Source: Tunturiibacter empetritectus (GTDB taxonomy: Bacteria > Acidobacteriota > Terriglobia > Terriglobales > Acidobacteriaceae). From it: a stretch of 64,000 nt of DNA. The position numbers were made by a program, and so were the translations under genes. The stretch is taken from assembly GCF_013410875.1 (NCBI RefSeq), contig NZ_JACCCU010000003.1, forward strand, positions 558,001-622,000, read 5' to 3'. The notes beneath the pieces were generated by a model. The model was not told the DNA's origin. It worked only from the letters and a program-made list of their open reading frames with translations, and did not search any database. This document shows, piece after piece, positions 1 through 8,352 of this stretch (positions are counted from its first letter, which is position 1; every line of letters begins with the position of its first letter).

Positions 1-640
1 TATAGGTGATTACTGTTCCATTGACGGTTGGAGTATCTGTGGCGATGGCCTGGCCGACAATCGCGGTGATGGCGGTCTGTGGATAGACAAGGTTTGTGGG
101 CGGAGCAAGGTTCACTGCGATCTGCACCGTCGCCGTCGTAGAGCCTGCTGAGTTGGTTGCGGTGATGATGTAGCTGGCTTGCGCCGTAACGGCGGTTGGC
201 GTGCCGGAGATTGCCCCGGTCGATGCACTGAGGCCGAGGCCTGCAGGAAGCGCCGGGCTGACGGTATAGGTGGTTACGGTTCCATTGACGGTTGGAGTAT
301 CTGTGGCGATGGCCTGGCCGACAATCGCGGTGATGGCGGTCTGTGGATAGACAAGGTTTGTGGGCGGAGCAAGGTTCACTGCGATCTGCACCGTCGCCGT
401 CGTGGAGCCTGCGGAGTTGGTTGCGGTGATGATGTAGCTGGCTTGCGCCGCAACGGCGGTTGGCGTGCCGGAGATTGCGCCGGTCGATGCACTGAGGCCG
501 AGGCCTGCAGGAAGCGCTGGGCTGACGGCGAAGCTGGATACTGTTCCTGTGACGGTCGGAGTATCCGTAACGATGGCATTGCCAACGGTTACAGTTATGG
601 TGGTCTGTGGATAGACCAGATTGGCAGGCGGGATTCCCTG
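1..640. repeat. 264-bp in-frame tandem repeat, about 2.4 copies
   Basis: The segment 1-264 is almost base-for-base repeated at 265-528, and a more diverged partial copy follows to about 640. The period is exactly 264 bp (88 codons): the same NLVYPQ-encoding stretch recurs near 81, 345 and 608. The array lies inside the lipoprotein gene and keeps its frame, so copy number can change without a frameshift. Confidence 0.9.
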
Positions 641-784
641 TGGCGGAGGTGTAGTGCTCGAAGAGTTGCCCCCGCAGCCTGCAATTACGCCGAAGAAGCA
701 TGCCAAGGCGAGAAGGAGTACTGCGGAAAGGATCTGTCGAATCTGCGACCGTCTACAGAAAAGGAACAGCGCGATACGCGTCAT
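1..784 (-). CDS. Ig-like repeat lipoprotein (partial, runs off left edge)
   Basis: The reading frame is open from an ATG at 784 to the window edge, giving 261 residues of an incomplete protein. The N-terminus has a basic start, a hydrophobic stretch and a lipobox ending VIAGC (Cys37), so the product is probably a lipoprotein exported and anchored in the membrane. From about residue 54 it consists of 88-residue repeats carrying SPALPAGLGLSASTGAISGT and SYIITATNSAGS, the hallmark of the putative Ig (He_PIG) fold found in surface and adhesion-type proteins. The repeats are nearly identical at DNA level. The C-terminus, and hence the specific role (enzyme, adhesin or scaffold), lies outside the window. 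Confidence 0.85.
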   Translation of the reverse strand, partial: MTRIALFLFCRRSQIRQILSAVLLLALACFFGVIAGCGGNSSSTTPPPQGIPPANLVYPQTTITVTVGNAIVTDTPTVTGTVSSFAVSPALPAGLGLSASTGAISGTPTAVAAQASYIITATNSAGSTTATVQIAVNLAPPTNLVYPQTAITAIVGQAIATDTPTVNGTVTTYTVSPALPAGLGLSASTGAISGTPTAVTAQASYIITATNSAGSTTATVQIAVNLAPPTNLVYPQTAITAIVGQAIATDTPTVNGTVITY

Positions 785-1073
785 AGTGCGCACCAATCCA
801 AGGTACAGCGGAACTCTACCACTCTCCGGAAAAAAACCCTACACCTAAGCGTTATTCACCCTGGGGTAGGTGTGTCTCTGGGTGCTCTTTTTTTGCAGAG
901 CTTTCCGATTGATGCCAATAGCTGCGAAAGCAGCCGGTGCAAACTGCACCCTAACGATCAGTGTGGGATGAAGTTTTTCTGATGGACGGTTAGTGAACGT
1001 GGGCTAGAATGCGAAGACATTCGTAAGCCGTGATTTGCCGAATTGGCTGGAAGACTATATTCGAGGAGAGTTT

Positions 1074-1826
1074 ATGAACGATGTCGTAGCCGTAGATACG
1101 CAGTCGGGACAGCCGGGGTTGAGCCAGGTGGAGCGCTTGGTGGATACGTTTATCGCTCCTTCGAAGACCTTCACCGATATTCTGCGGAGCACAAGCTGGT
1201 GGCTGCCGTTTCTGCTGGCGGTGATTGTGTCGATTGGGGTGACCTTCACGATCGACCGGCAGGTAGGCTTCGGCCGCGTGGCGGAGAACATGATTCTCGA
1301 CAGCCCGAAACAAGAGGAGCAGATTCAGAGCCTCCCTGAGGATCAGCGTGCGGCCAGGATGCACGGCATCGCGTCGTTTACTAAGAATATCTCGTATGGG
1401 ACGCCGGTGATTATTCTGCTCATCTCAGCGATCGGGGCGCTGGTGAACTGGGCAAGCTTCAACTTCGGACTGGGTGCGCGGACGACCTTTGGCCAGATGT
1501 TCTGCGTGTGGATGTACGCGTCACTGCCGCGGCTGTTGAGTGGGTTGCTGACACTCGTGACGGTGATGTTTGGCGGGAATGCGGAGAGCTTTAATCTGAA
1601 GAATCCGGTGGGGACCAACCCCGCCTACTTTATGCCTGATGCTGCGCCATGGTTGAAGGCTGCGCTGGGTTTTCTTGACGTGATCGGAATTTGGAATGTG
1701 ATTCTGCTGGTGATTGGGACCTCGATTGTGGCGAAGGTAAGCCGTGGGAAGGCTGCGGCCGTGGTCGTGGGCTGGTGGGCACTGGTGCTGATCTTGAGCG
1801 TAGCTTCGGCGGCGATGAGCAGCTAA
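1074..1826 (+). CDS. Yip1-family membrane protein
   Basis: A 250-residue protein starting at the ATG that follows a GAGGAG ribosome site at 1063-1068; an in-frame upstream start at 1035 lacks one. It has an N-terminal cytosolic segment (LVDTFIAPSKTFTDI) followed by about five hydrophobic segments, the layout of the Yip1/YIPF family, which is common in acidobacteria as single-copy membrane proteins of unknown role. Its last four bases overlap the stop of the convergent esterase gene. The family call rests on the 'P-x-TF-x-x-I' opening and topology. Function is unknown. Confidence 0.7.
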   Translation: MNDVVAVDTQSGQPGLSQVERLVDTFIAPSKTFTDILRSTSWWLPFLLAVIVSIGVTFTIDRQVGFGRVAENMILDSPKQEEQIQSLPEDQRAARMHGIASFTKNISYGTPVIILLISAIGALVNWASFNFGLGARTTFGQMFCVWMYASLPRLLSGLLTLVTVMFGGNAESFNLKNPVGTNPAYFMPDAAPWLKAALGFLDVIGIWNVILLVIGTSIVAKVSRGKAAAVVVGWWALVLILSVASAAMSS

Positions 1827-3364
1827 GGCCGCGTGGGCTCGAGTGAGGTAAAGGTGGAGGCGGGCAGGTTCGCGCCGTTGTAGAGGTTGGCCTGGGGAAA
1901 GTTGGGCCACGCATAGCGGACGTACTGCGGGTTGGGGATCGCAGGGCTGGCCACGATGATGGTGTCGCCGCTCGCTTCGTGATCGATGCGGGCGTTGGCG
2001 CGAAGAAAGACGCGGTCAGATCCGGCGACTTCGAAGCCTTCGACTTGGGAACCTCCGGCGGCGCCGTTCTTGCTGTGGAGGCCGGCGGCGTTGTCGAACC
2101 AGACGTGCATAGAGCCTTTGTCCGGGTACGCGAGACGGAAGAGAGGGCCTGAGGCAGTGACGTCTTCGTTGTAAGCGAGGCGGCGGCCAAGCAGAGAGAG
2201 GCGCTCGCCTACGGCCTGCTTGTTGGCGGGGTGGACGTTGTGCTCGTTGCCGATGTCGATAGTGACGGCCATGCCGGTGTTGATCAGCGAGAGGGTCTTA
2301 CGCTGGGCGTCGCGGAGTTCGCCCCAGTCTTCCTTCGGCGAACTGGCGAACGCGGAGATCTGCACGTAGAGAAAGGGGAAGTTGCCCTGGGCCCAGTGCT
2401 GGCGCCAGTCCTTGATAAGCGTTGGAAAAAGTCTGTCGTAGAGGCCAGCGCGGTTGAGAGCAGAGTTAGCCTCGCCCTGATACCAGATGACGCCCTTGAT
2501 CGGAAGCGGAGTGAACGGGGCGACCATCGCGTTATAAAGCGCGGAGGGGCGCCAGGATTCGATGTTGGGGTGCCAGTCGCGATTGGGCGTCGTGGGTTTG
2601 CCCTCGGCGCGGGCTTGTTTATCGAAAGCGTCGAGACGCGCCTCGGTGGGTTCGCGATCTGCTTGCTCAGCGCGAGCGGCGAAGACGGGCATCAGGGACG
2701 CGTTGGAGCCAAGAGCATCGAGGCTGGTCCATGCCTCGGCGGGCGTACCTCCCCAGGTGGAGTCGATCAGGCCGATGGCGACGTGCTGCTTTTTGTCCTC
2801 GAGGGCCTTCTGCAGGTCGCGGGCGAAGAAGTAGGCGACAGCGGAGAAGGTCCTTGCGGAAGCGGGGGTGCAGAGGGACCAGCCGGTGGTGGCGCGAACG
2901 TCTTCGCGGGGGTAGTCGGCGGCGTCCTTTTCGATCAGAAGGAGGCGGATATCGGGGTAGTTGGCGGCGACGATCTCTTTCTCTGCGTCTTCAATCTGTG
3001 TGTCGGGGCCGAAGCCGTCGAGAGGCATCTCCATGTTGGACTGCCCGGAGGCAAACCAGAGATCGCCGAGGAGAATGTCGTCATAGGTGATGGTGTTGGT
3101 GCCGCGAACCGTAAGCGTGTAAGGGCCTCCGGCGGGTTGCGGTGGCAGATAGAGACTCCAGCGGCCGGTGAGGTCGGCCGTAGCGGTGTTGGTGAGGTTG
3201 TGGAAGGTGGCGGTGACGGATTCGCCGGGAGTGGCGCTGCCCCAGAGGTGAATAGGCATGTCGCGTTGCAGGACCATGTGGCTGGAGAAGAGTTTGGGGA
3301 GGGAGACTTCGGCTTGGGCAGCAAGGGTGGAGGCGAGGAGGCAGAGGGTGAGGCGAAGCTTCAT
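1823..3364 (-). CDS. Sialate O-acetylesterase family protein (SASA domain)
   Basis: A 513-residue secreted hydrolase with a signal peptide ending near AQAE (residue 19). The motif ASGQSNMEMPL places the predicted nucleophile at Ser109. Other family landmarks are DSTWGGTPAEAW and GVIWYQGEANS. Proteins of this SGNH-like family remove O-acetyl groups from sialic acids or from acetylated plant polysaccharides. In a soil acidobacterium the latter is more likely, but the substrate cannot be read from the sequence. It stands alone, convergent with the Yip1 gene and separated from fabF by about 175 bases. Confidence 0.88.
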   Translation of the reverse strand: MKLRLTLCLLASTLAAQAEVSLPKLFSSHMVLQRDMPIHLWGSATPGESVTATFHNLTNTATADLTGRWSLYLPPQPAGGPYTLTVRGTNTITYDDILLGDLWFASGQSNMEMPLDGFGPDTQIEDAEKEIVAANYPDIRLLLIEKDAADYPREDVRATTGWSLCTPASARTFSAVAYFFARDLQKALEDKKQHVAIGLIDSTWGGTPAEAWTSLDALGSNASLMPVFAARAEQADREPTEARLDAFDKQARAEGKPTTPNRDWHPNIESWRPSALYNAMVAPFTPLPIKGVIWYQGEANSALNRAGLYDRLFPTLIKDWRQHWAQGNFPFLYVQISAFASSPKEDWGELRDAQRKTLSLINTGMAVTIDIGNEHNVHPANKQAVGERLSLLGRRLAYNEDVTASGPLFRLAYPDKGSMHVWFDNAAGLHSKNGAAGGSQVEGFEVAGSDRVFLRANARIDHEASGDTIIVASPAIPNPQYVRYAWPNFPQANLYNGANLPASTFTSLEPTRP

Positions 3365-3477
3365 GAACGGGGTCTCCGATTACTCTTATACCGGCTGGAC
3401 TTTGTGTTGACGAGGCTCGCAGCGGGAAGGTTTCGCTTGCTCCTTCGTTGCGGGGGTCTGCTCGAAGTCAAAGGAGA

Positions 3478-3497
3478 GGCCCGACAGAAGCCGGGCC
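3478..3497 (-). terminator. Candidate terminator after fabF
   Basis: GGCCCG and CGGGCC form a 6-bp GC-rich stem with an 8-base loop, 43 bases beyond the fabF stop. Read on the minus strand it is followed by a T/C-rich stretch rather than a clean T run, so a rho-independent terminator is plausible but not certain. Confidence 0.45.
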
Positions 3498-3539
3498 TTG
3501 GTTGATACGGTTGTTGGTTGATTTACGGTTGGGTGCTGA

Positions 3540-4790
3540 TTACTCAGTCCAGCGCTTGAAGACGAGCGAGCCGTTGGTTCCGCCGAATCCGAAGGAGTTC
3601 GAGAGAGCGTAGTTGATCTTCGCAGGCAGCGGTTTGTTCGGAACGTAGTTCAGGCGGCACTGCGGATCGAGCTCAACGATATTCATCGTAGGAGGCGCGA
3701 TCTGGTGCTGCATGGCCAGGATAGTGATGCCGGCTTCCAGGCCGCCTGCCCCACCGAGAAGATGGCCCGTCATGGATTTGGTGGAGCTGACCATGAGCTT
3801 GCCGCTGGTTGCGCGTTCGCCGAAGACATTCTCAATGGCCTTCGATTCGAGGGCATCGCCGAGAGGAGTCGAGGTGGCATGCGCGTTGACGTAGTCGATC
3901 TGGTCCGGTGAGAGTCCCGCGACTTTGAGAGCGTGCTTCATCGAGCGATAGCAGCCTTCGCCCTCGGGAGCCATGCCGGTCATGTGGAAGGCGTCAGCGG
4001 AGAGACCGTAGCCGAGAACCTCAGCCAGGATCTTTGCGCCGCGTGCCTTGGCGAACTCAAGCTCCTCGAGGATGAGAATGCCCGCGCCTTCGCCGACCAC
4101 GAAGCCGTCGCGATCCTTGTCGAAGGGGCGGCTGGCGTGCTCGGGGTCGTCGTTGCGCGTGGAGAGCGCCCGCATGGCGGCGAATCCAGCCACACCCAGC
4201 GGCGTGATGGACGCTTCGGTGCCACCGGCGATCATGGCATCTGCATCGCCGCGCTGGATGATGCGGAAGGCATCGCCGATAGAGTGAGCCGACGTGGTGC
4301 AGGCAGTCGCCGTCGCCTCATTCGGCCCACGCGCGCCGTATTTGATTGAGACGTGGCCAGCGGCGAGGTTGATGATGGAGCCGGGGATGAAGAAGGGCGA
4401 GACCTTGCGCGGGCCGCCGCTGAGCAGATTCTGGTGCTCCCGCTCGATGACATCGAAGCCGCCGATGCCGGAGCCGATGTGGACCCCCACCTGATCGCGG
4501 TTTTCTTCGGTGATCTTCAGTCCGGAGTGAGCCATCGCCTCGGCCGATGCGGCCAGGGCAAAGTGAATAAAGCGTCCCATCTTGCGGGACTCTTTCTTGT
4601 CGACGAAGAGAAGAGGATCGAACTCCTTGACCTCCGCGGCGAATCGGACGGGATGGCCCGTGAGATCGAATGCCTTGATCTCCGCCATGCCACTGCGTCC
4701 GGCCATGAGACCTTCCCAAACCTCAGGGGCGGTTTTGCCGACCCCGCAGATCAGGCCGAGGCCGGTGACAACTACGCGACGATGCTCCAT
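3540..4790 (-). CDS. fabF: 3-oxoacyl-[acyl-carrier-protein] synthase II
   Basis: A 416-residue ketosynthase that condenses malonyl-ACP with acyl-ACP in fatty-acid elongation in the cytosol. The catalytic triad is complete: Cys164 in the ATATACTTS motif, His304 in NAHATSTPLGD and His343 in TGHLLGGAGG, matching the spacing of E. coli FabF. The length is typical and the C-terminal GFGGTNGSLVF motif is present. It lies three bases downstream of acpP on the same strand, the usual acpP-fabF pair, so the two are almost certainly cotranscribed. Confidence 0.97.
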   Translation of the reverse strand: MEHRRVVVTGLGLICGVGKTAPEVWEGLMAGRSGMAEIKAFDLTGHPVRFAAEVKEFDPLLFVDKKESRKMGRFIHFALAASAEAMAHSGLKITEENRDQVGVHIGSGIGGFDVIEREHQNLLSGGPRKVSPFFIPGSIINLAAGHVSIKYGARGPNEATATACTTSAHSIGDAFRIIQRGDADAMIAGGTEASITPLGVAGFAAMRALSTRNDDPEHASRPFDKDRDGFVVGEGAGILILEELEFAKARGAKILAEVLGYGLSADAFHMTGMAPEGEGCYRSMKHALKVAGLSPDQIDYVNAHATSTPLGDALESKAIENVFGERATSGKLMVSSTKSMTGHLLGGAGGLEAGITILAMQHQIAPPTMNIVELDPQCRLNYVPNKPLPAKINYALSNSFGFGGTNGSLVFKRWTE

Positions 4791-4793
4791 TGT

Positions 4794-5036
4794 TTACTTG
4801 GCCTTCTGGTTCTTTTCGATATAGTCGACCGCGTCTTTGACGGTCTTGATCTTCTCGGCATCTTCGTCGGGGATCTGGATGTCGAAGGCCTCTTCGAACT
4901 GCATGACGAGCTCGACCACGTCGAGGGAGTCTGCACCGAGATCTTCCTGAAAGCTTGCACCCGGGGTGACTTCCGCTTCATCCACCTGAAGCTGCTCGAC
5001 AATAATCTGCTTTACCTTCTCGTCTACTGCTGCCAT
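4794..5036 (-). CDS. acpP: Acyl carrier protein
   Basis: An 80-residue acidic protein carrying the DLGADSLDVVEL motif, with Ser37 as the 4'-phosphopantetheine attachment site. It shuttles growing acyl chains among the fatty-acid synthase enzymes. The start at 5036 gives MAAVDEKVKQ and follows an AGGAG ribosome site; an in-frame start at 5114 would add 26 residues not seen in ACPs. It is directly upstream of fabF. Confidence 0.97.
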   Translation of the reverse strand: MAAVDEKVKQIIVEQLQVDEAEVTPGASFQEDLGADSLDVVELVMQFEEAFDIQIPDEDAEKIKTVKDAVDYIEKNQKAK

Positions 5037-5179
5037 TGCGTTCTCCTGTTTACGTCTGGAATCTGAAGCCTGGATGTTTTGTCGCTCAAGGTCGACACGG
5101 CCAACCTCAAGCATACTGAGCGCCTCAGTGAGTGTAAAGCAACCGCAGGCAGCCGTGGGAAATGGGCGACAGGATCTTT

Positions 5180-6670
5180 TCAGTCTTCCTCGCCAGAGGC
5201 GGCAAGCAGTGGGGCGATCCTTGGGACGTCGTCGAAGCCGATCAGGTTGGATACGGGGATGCCGGCGTCGATGGCGGAGACGTTTTTGAGCGCCTTGTTG
5301 ATCGCCCGCGTGCGCACGCCGAGCTTCTGAATCGTGTTCTGAACCGTGCCCACCTGATCTTCGACCTTCTGCATCAGCCCGCCATAGGTCTCGAACTCCT
5401 TCTTGGCACTGGAGAGCACGCGCCAGACCTCGTCGCCCTTCTTTTGGATGGCAAGCGTGTGAAAGCCCATCTGGAAGCTGGTCAGGATGGCCATAAAAGT
5501 CGACGGCCCGGCGATAGTGACGCGGCAGCTCGACTGTATCTCGGACTGCAATCCAGGGCGCCGGACGACCTCCGCGTAGAGGTTCTCCGTCGGCAGGAAC
5601 ATGATGGCATGGGGCATGGTAGTGGGTGGGTCGATGTACTTATCGCAGATGCGTCTGCCCTCGGCGCGAATGGAGCGCTCGAAGGCCTTTCCCGCAGCCT
5701 CGATGCCTTCGCCGGTCTCGTAGGCATGCTCCAGCCGCTCCCAGTCCTCCTTGGGAAACTTGGCGTCGATGGCGAGCAAAGTATGGCTGTCGGCACCTTC
5801 GCCCGAGGGGAACTTGAGAGCGTATTCCACCGACTCAAGCGTTCCCTGCTTGATGCGGGCGTTTTTGATGTACTGCTCGGGCGAAAACATCTGCTCAAGC
5901 TGCTGGCCAAGCTGAAACTCGCCCACCACGCCGCGCGATTTGACGTTCGAAAGAACTCTCTTCAGATCGCCCACACCGGTGGCAAGCTCCTTCATCTCAC
6001 CCAGACCCTTCTGGACTTCGCCGAGGTGTGTCGTGACCTGCCCGAACGACTCCGTAAGCCGGGTCTGGAGCGTAGCATGCAGCTTTTCGTCCACAGTAAC
6101 CCGCATCTCCTCAAGCTTTGCGGTATTGGTGTCGTTGAGCTTCGAAAGGCGATCTTCCACGGTGAAGCGCAGCTTCTCCTGCTGGTCGTTGGCCTCGCCG
6201 GAGAGCTCGTTCAGGCGGCTGTGCAACGCCTCGCGAGCCTCGATCTGATTGCGATTAACCTCGCCAATGAAGTAGGAGAGCCGCTGTGCGATCGAATCCA
6301 GATTCTGCTGAACCGCAGTGCGCAGAACCTCGTCGGAGGCTTTGTTGTCGCTGCGAAAGGCGTTCAGCCCGTTCTGCAGCAGCCCGCTGAGCTCGGCGAT
6401 CGTCGCGGTAATCTCAGTGCGAAGGCTGGTGAAGTCTGCTGCAGCTGCCTCGCGGGTTCGCCGGGCATCGTCGGCGGCGTCGCGGCGTATCTCGGCCAGG
6501 CCGCTTCGCAGATGGGCGTCGAGCGCCTCGTTCCGCGCGTCCAGCCGCGTCAGCTGCTCGGGCATCTGGATCAGCCGCGGATCCGTCGCGGGCACCGGCT
6601 GCCTGCGAAGCAAAAGCAGAACGACGGCCAGGAGAAGGACGAGATTAACGATGAGAAGGGCAGTAAACAT
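5180..6670 (-). CDS. rmuC: DNA recombination protein RmuC
   Basis: A 496-residue protein with one N-terminal membrane helix (residues 2-21), a long predicted coiled coil to about residue 200, and a C-terminal RmuC domain marked by RGVVGEFQLGQQLEQM and AIDAKFPKEDWERL. RmuC proteins are thought to limit inversions at short inverted repeats and contain a restriction-endonuclease-like fold. The length fits the family. It is transcribed divergently from the small membrane protein and TetR pair. Confidence 0.93.
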   Translation of the reverse strand: MFTALLIVNLVLLLAVVLLLLRRQPVPATDPRLIQMPEQLTRLDARNEALDAHLRSGLAEIRRDAADDARRTREAAAADFTSLRTEITATIAELSGLLQNGLNAFRSDNKASDEVLRTAVQQNLDSIAQRLSYFIGEVNRNQIEAREALHSRLNELSGEANDQQEKLRFTVEDRLSKLNDTNTAKLEEMRVTVDEKLHATLQTRLTESFGQVTTHLGEVQKGLGEMKELATGVGDLKRVLSNVKSRGVVGEFQLGQQLEQMFSPEQYIKNARIKQGTLESVEYALKFPSGEGADSHTLLAIDAKFPKEDWERLEHAYETGEGIEAAGKAFERSIRAEGRRICDKYIDPPTTMPHAIMFLPTENLYAEVVRRPGLQSEIQSSCRVTIAGPSTFMAILTSFQMGFHTLAIQKKGDEVWRVLSSAKKEFETYGGLMQKVEDQVGTVQNTIQKLGVRTRAINKALKNVSAIDAGIPVSNLIGFDDVPRIAPLLAASGEED

Positions 6671-6759
6671 TTCGACTTTCCTTCGCCTCAGAATAGCATC
6701 AGGTTCAGTGGAACGTTGTGCGTTTTTTATCGGAGGATAGGGGGTAAACTACCAAATAA

Positions 6760-6826
6760 TGAACGTGTTCAAAATACCTTTACATCATGGAAGTGGAGGT
6801 GTAACTTTATAATTGAACATGTTCAA
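6760..6826. promoter_or_regulatory. Two palindromic operators for the adjacent TetR regulator
   Basis: Two matching palindromes lie between rmuC and the membrane protein/TetR pair: TGAACGTGTTCA at 6760-6771 and TTGAACATGTTCAA at 6813-6826. They share the half-site GAAC, and their centres are 54 bp apart, about five helical turns. The downstream copy ends 10 bases before the ribosome site of the gene at 6850. This is the normal arrangement for autoregulation by a TetR protein. Binding by the neighbouring regulator is inferred, not shown. Confidence 0.75.
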
Positions 6827-6849
6827 AATTGTCACAAAGGAGAGTTGCT

Positions 6850-7227
6850 ATGATCGTCGCCAGCTGCTATTTCAGCTATCTCGTTATAAGTATTGCGCTT
6901 ACAGTTTGGGTAGCGCGTACCCTTCACCGTAATGGCCGAGTGTTTTTGGTGGATGCGTTTCACGGCAACGAGGCGCTTGCAGATTCGGTGAACCAACTGC
7001 TCGTGGTGGGCTTTTACCTGATCAATATCGGCTATATCGCCCTGGCGTTGAAGACGACCGATCCACTTTCGAATGTCCGGCAGGTGATCGAACTGGAGAG
7101 TGTCAAGATCGGAGTGGTCCTGTTGATCCTTGGAGCCATGCACTTTTTCAACATTCTCGTCTTTGCGAAGATGAGGAGCCGATCAACCGGCTTTAGTTCA
7201 GCGCCACCACCGCCGCGGATCGCATGA
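6850..7227 (+). CDS. Small multi-pass membrane protein of unknown function
   Basis: A 125-residue protein with three hydrophobic segments, at about residues 2-20, 46-66 and 87-108 (the last near VGVVLLILGAMHFFNIL). The start at 6850 is chosen because an AAGGAGAG ribosome site precedes it; an in-frame TTG at 6829 lies before that site. It ends seven bases before the TetR gene, so the two form an operon under the palindromic operators upstream. No catalytic motif was recognised. It may be the regulator's target, perhaps an efflux or stress-response accessory protein, but this is inference from position only. Confidence 0.8.
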   Translation: MIVASCYFSYLVISIALTVWVARTLHRNGRVFLVDAFHGNEALADSVNQLLVVGFYLINIGYIALALKTTDPLSNVRQVIELESVKIGVVLLILGAMHFFNILVFAKMRSRSTGFSSAPPPPRIA

Positions 7228-7234
7228 GTTCTCA

Positions 7235-7900
7235 ATGACGAAGATCAAGAAGTCTGAAGAGACGCGCACAAGAATCCTCGAAGCTGCGCTTGCGGTGTTT
7301 CGCGAGCGCGGTTTCGAGCGTGCCACGATGCGTGAAATCGCTAAGGCGGCCGAGGTGGCAGTGGGTGCGGCTTACTACTACTTCGAGTCGAAGGACGCAA
7401 TCGTAATGGCGTTCTACGAGCGTTCGCAGAGCGAGATGCGCCCCCGGATCGAGGCCTCTCTGATTCAGTGCAAGACCTTAGAGGAGCGCTTGCGGGCGAT
7501 CATCTCGACAAAATTTGAATGCTTTGAACCAAACCGGAAGCTGCTTGGAGCGCTGTCGGCTCATTCGGATCCCGAACATCCGCTGTCGCCGTTTAGCAAA
7601 GAGACTGCGACGATCCGAGAACAGGACATCGGTTTCTTTCACAGTGCGGTTGCAGATTCCAGGATCACACTGCCAGCCAGTATCAAACCTTACTTGCCAC
7701 GTTTGCTTTGGATGTACCAGATGGGTTTGATCTTATTCTGGGTGTATGACCGGAGTAGTGGCCAGAAGAGGACGATGCTGCTCTATGAAAAAACACTGAA
7801 GATGATTCTGGTAACCCTCAAACTGGCAGGGATTCCGTTGCTCCGGCCACTCCATCGTCTGGCTGCAGAACTACTCGAGGTGATTTACACAGAAGAATAG
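7235..7900 (+). CDS. TetR/AcrR family transcriptional regulator
   Basis: A 221-residue regulator whose first 55 residues form the classic TetR helix-turn-helix: TRTRILEAALAVFRERGFE followed by MREIAKAAEVAVGAAYYYF. The remaining, largely helical, C-terminal domain would bind an inducer, which cannot be predicted. It follows the small membrane protein by seven bases and probably represses this operon through the two GAAC-type palindromes at 6760-6826. Confidence 0.92.
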   Translation: MTKIKKSEETRTRILEAALAVFRERGFERATMREIAKAAEVAVGAAYYYFESKDAIVMAFYERSQSEMRPRIEASLIQCKTLEERLRAIISTKFECFEPNRKLLGALSAHSDPEHPLSPFSKETATIREQDIGFFHSAVADSRITLPASIKPYLPRLLWMYQMGLILFWVYDRSSGQKRTMLLYEKTLKMILVTLKLAGIPLLRPLHRLAAELLEVIYTEE

Positions 7901-8052
7901 ATTTATCGAGCGTATGGTTGCATGCTCGAGCGGAGTAGAGGGCTCTGAAAAATCGAGAGGGTGGCCGAGTTGAATAAATACGCATCCAACCGGACAGGTT
8001 GGAGATATCGCCATACCGGGACGTAAATTTTTAGTGAAAACAGGTGATTTGA

Positions 8053-8307
8053 ATGGCAGACGCTCTGAACAGCCAGGGATTCGACGATCTTTTACGCAAC
8101 ATCGGGTCGGATGCAACGGCAACATTCGATAACTCCCCCAGCAATCCAACCGAACACGCCAGCAGCGAAGCGACCAACGCCGCGACAGCTGTGGACGGTG
8201 ACGAGGACGACGACGAACTCGAGGAAGAAGACGACGACGCAGCAGCCGAAGAGGAAGACGACGAAGAGAACGAAGAGGAGGACGTCGAAGATGAGGCGGG
8301 TGTGTGA
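8053..8307 (+). CDS. Small highly acidic protein, unknown function
   Basis: An 84-residue protein from an ATG preceded by an AGGTGA ribosome site. Residues 1-46 are of mixed composition (start MADALNSQGFDDLLRNIG). From about residue 48 onward almost every residue is Asp or Glu with a few Ala. The tail could be a DNA mimic, a metal-binding segment or a chaperone-like tail; nothing in the sequence decides between these. The DUF2278 gene begins 45 bases downstream on the same strand, so the two are probably cotranscribed. Confidence 0.6.
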   Translation: MADALNSQGFDDLLRNIGSDATATFDNSPSNPTEHASSEATNAATAVDGDEDDDELEEEDDDAAAEEEDDEENEEEDVEDEAGV

Positions 8308-8352
8308 GATGGTGTCTGTGATGTATTCGCGTCGCAGAGAAAAGGAATAAGG

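Noticed and set aside
2231..3505. 424-codon open frame opposite the sialate O-acetylesterase
   Set aside because: Antisense to a gene with clear catalytic motifs; its translation is Gly/Arg/Val-rich without domains.
5162..6853. 563-codon open frame opposite rmuC
   Set aside because: It is a high-GC shadow of rmuC; it overlaps the rmuC gene completely and shows no motif.
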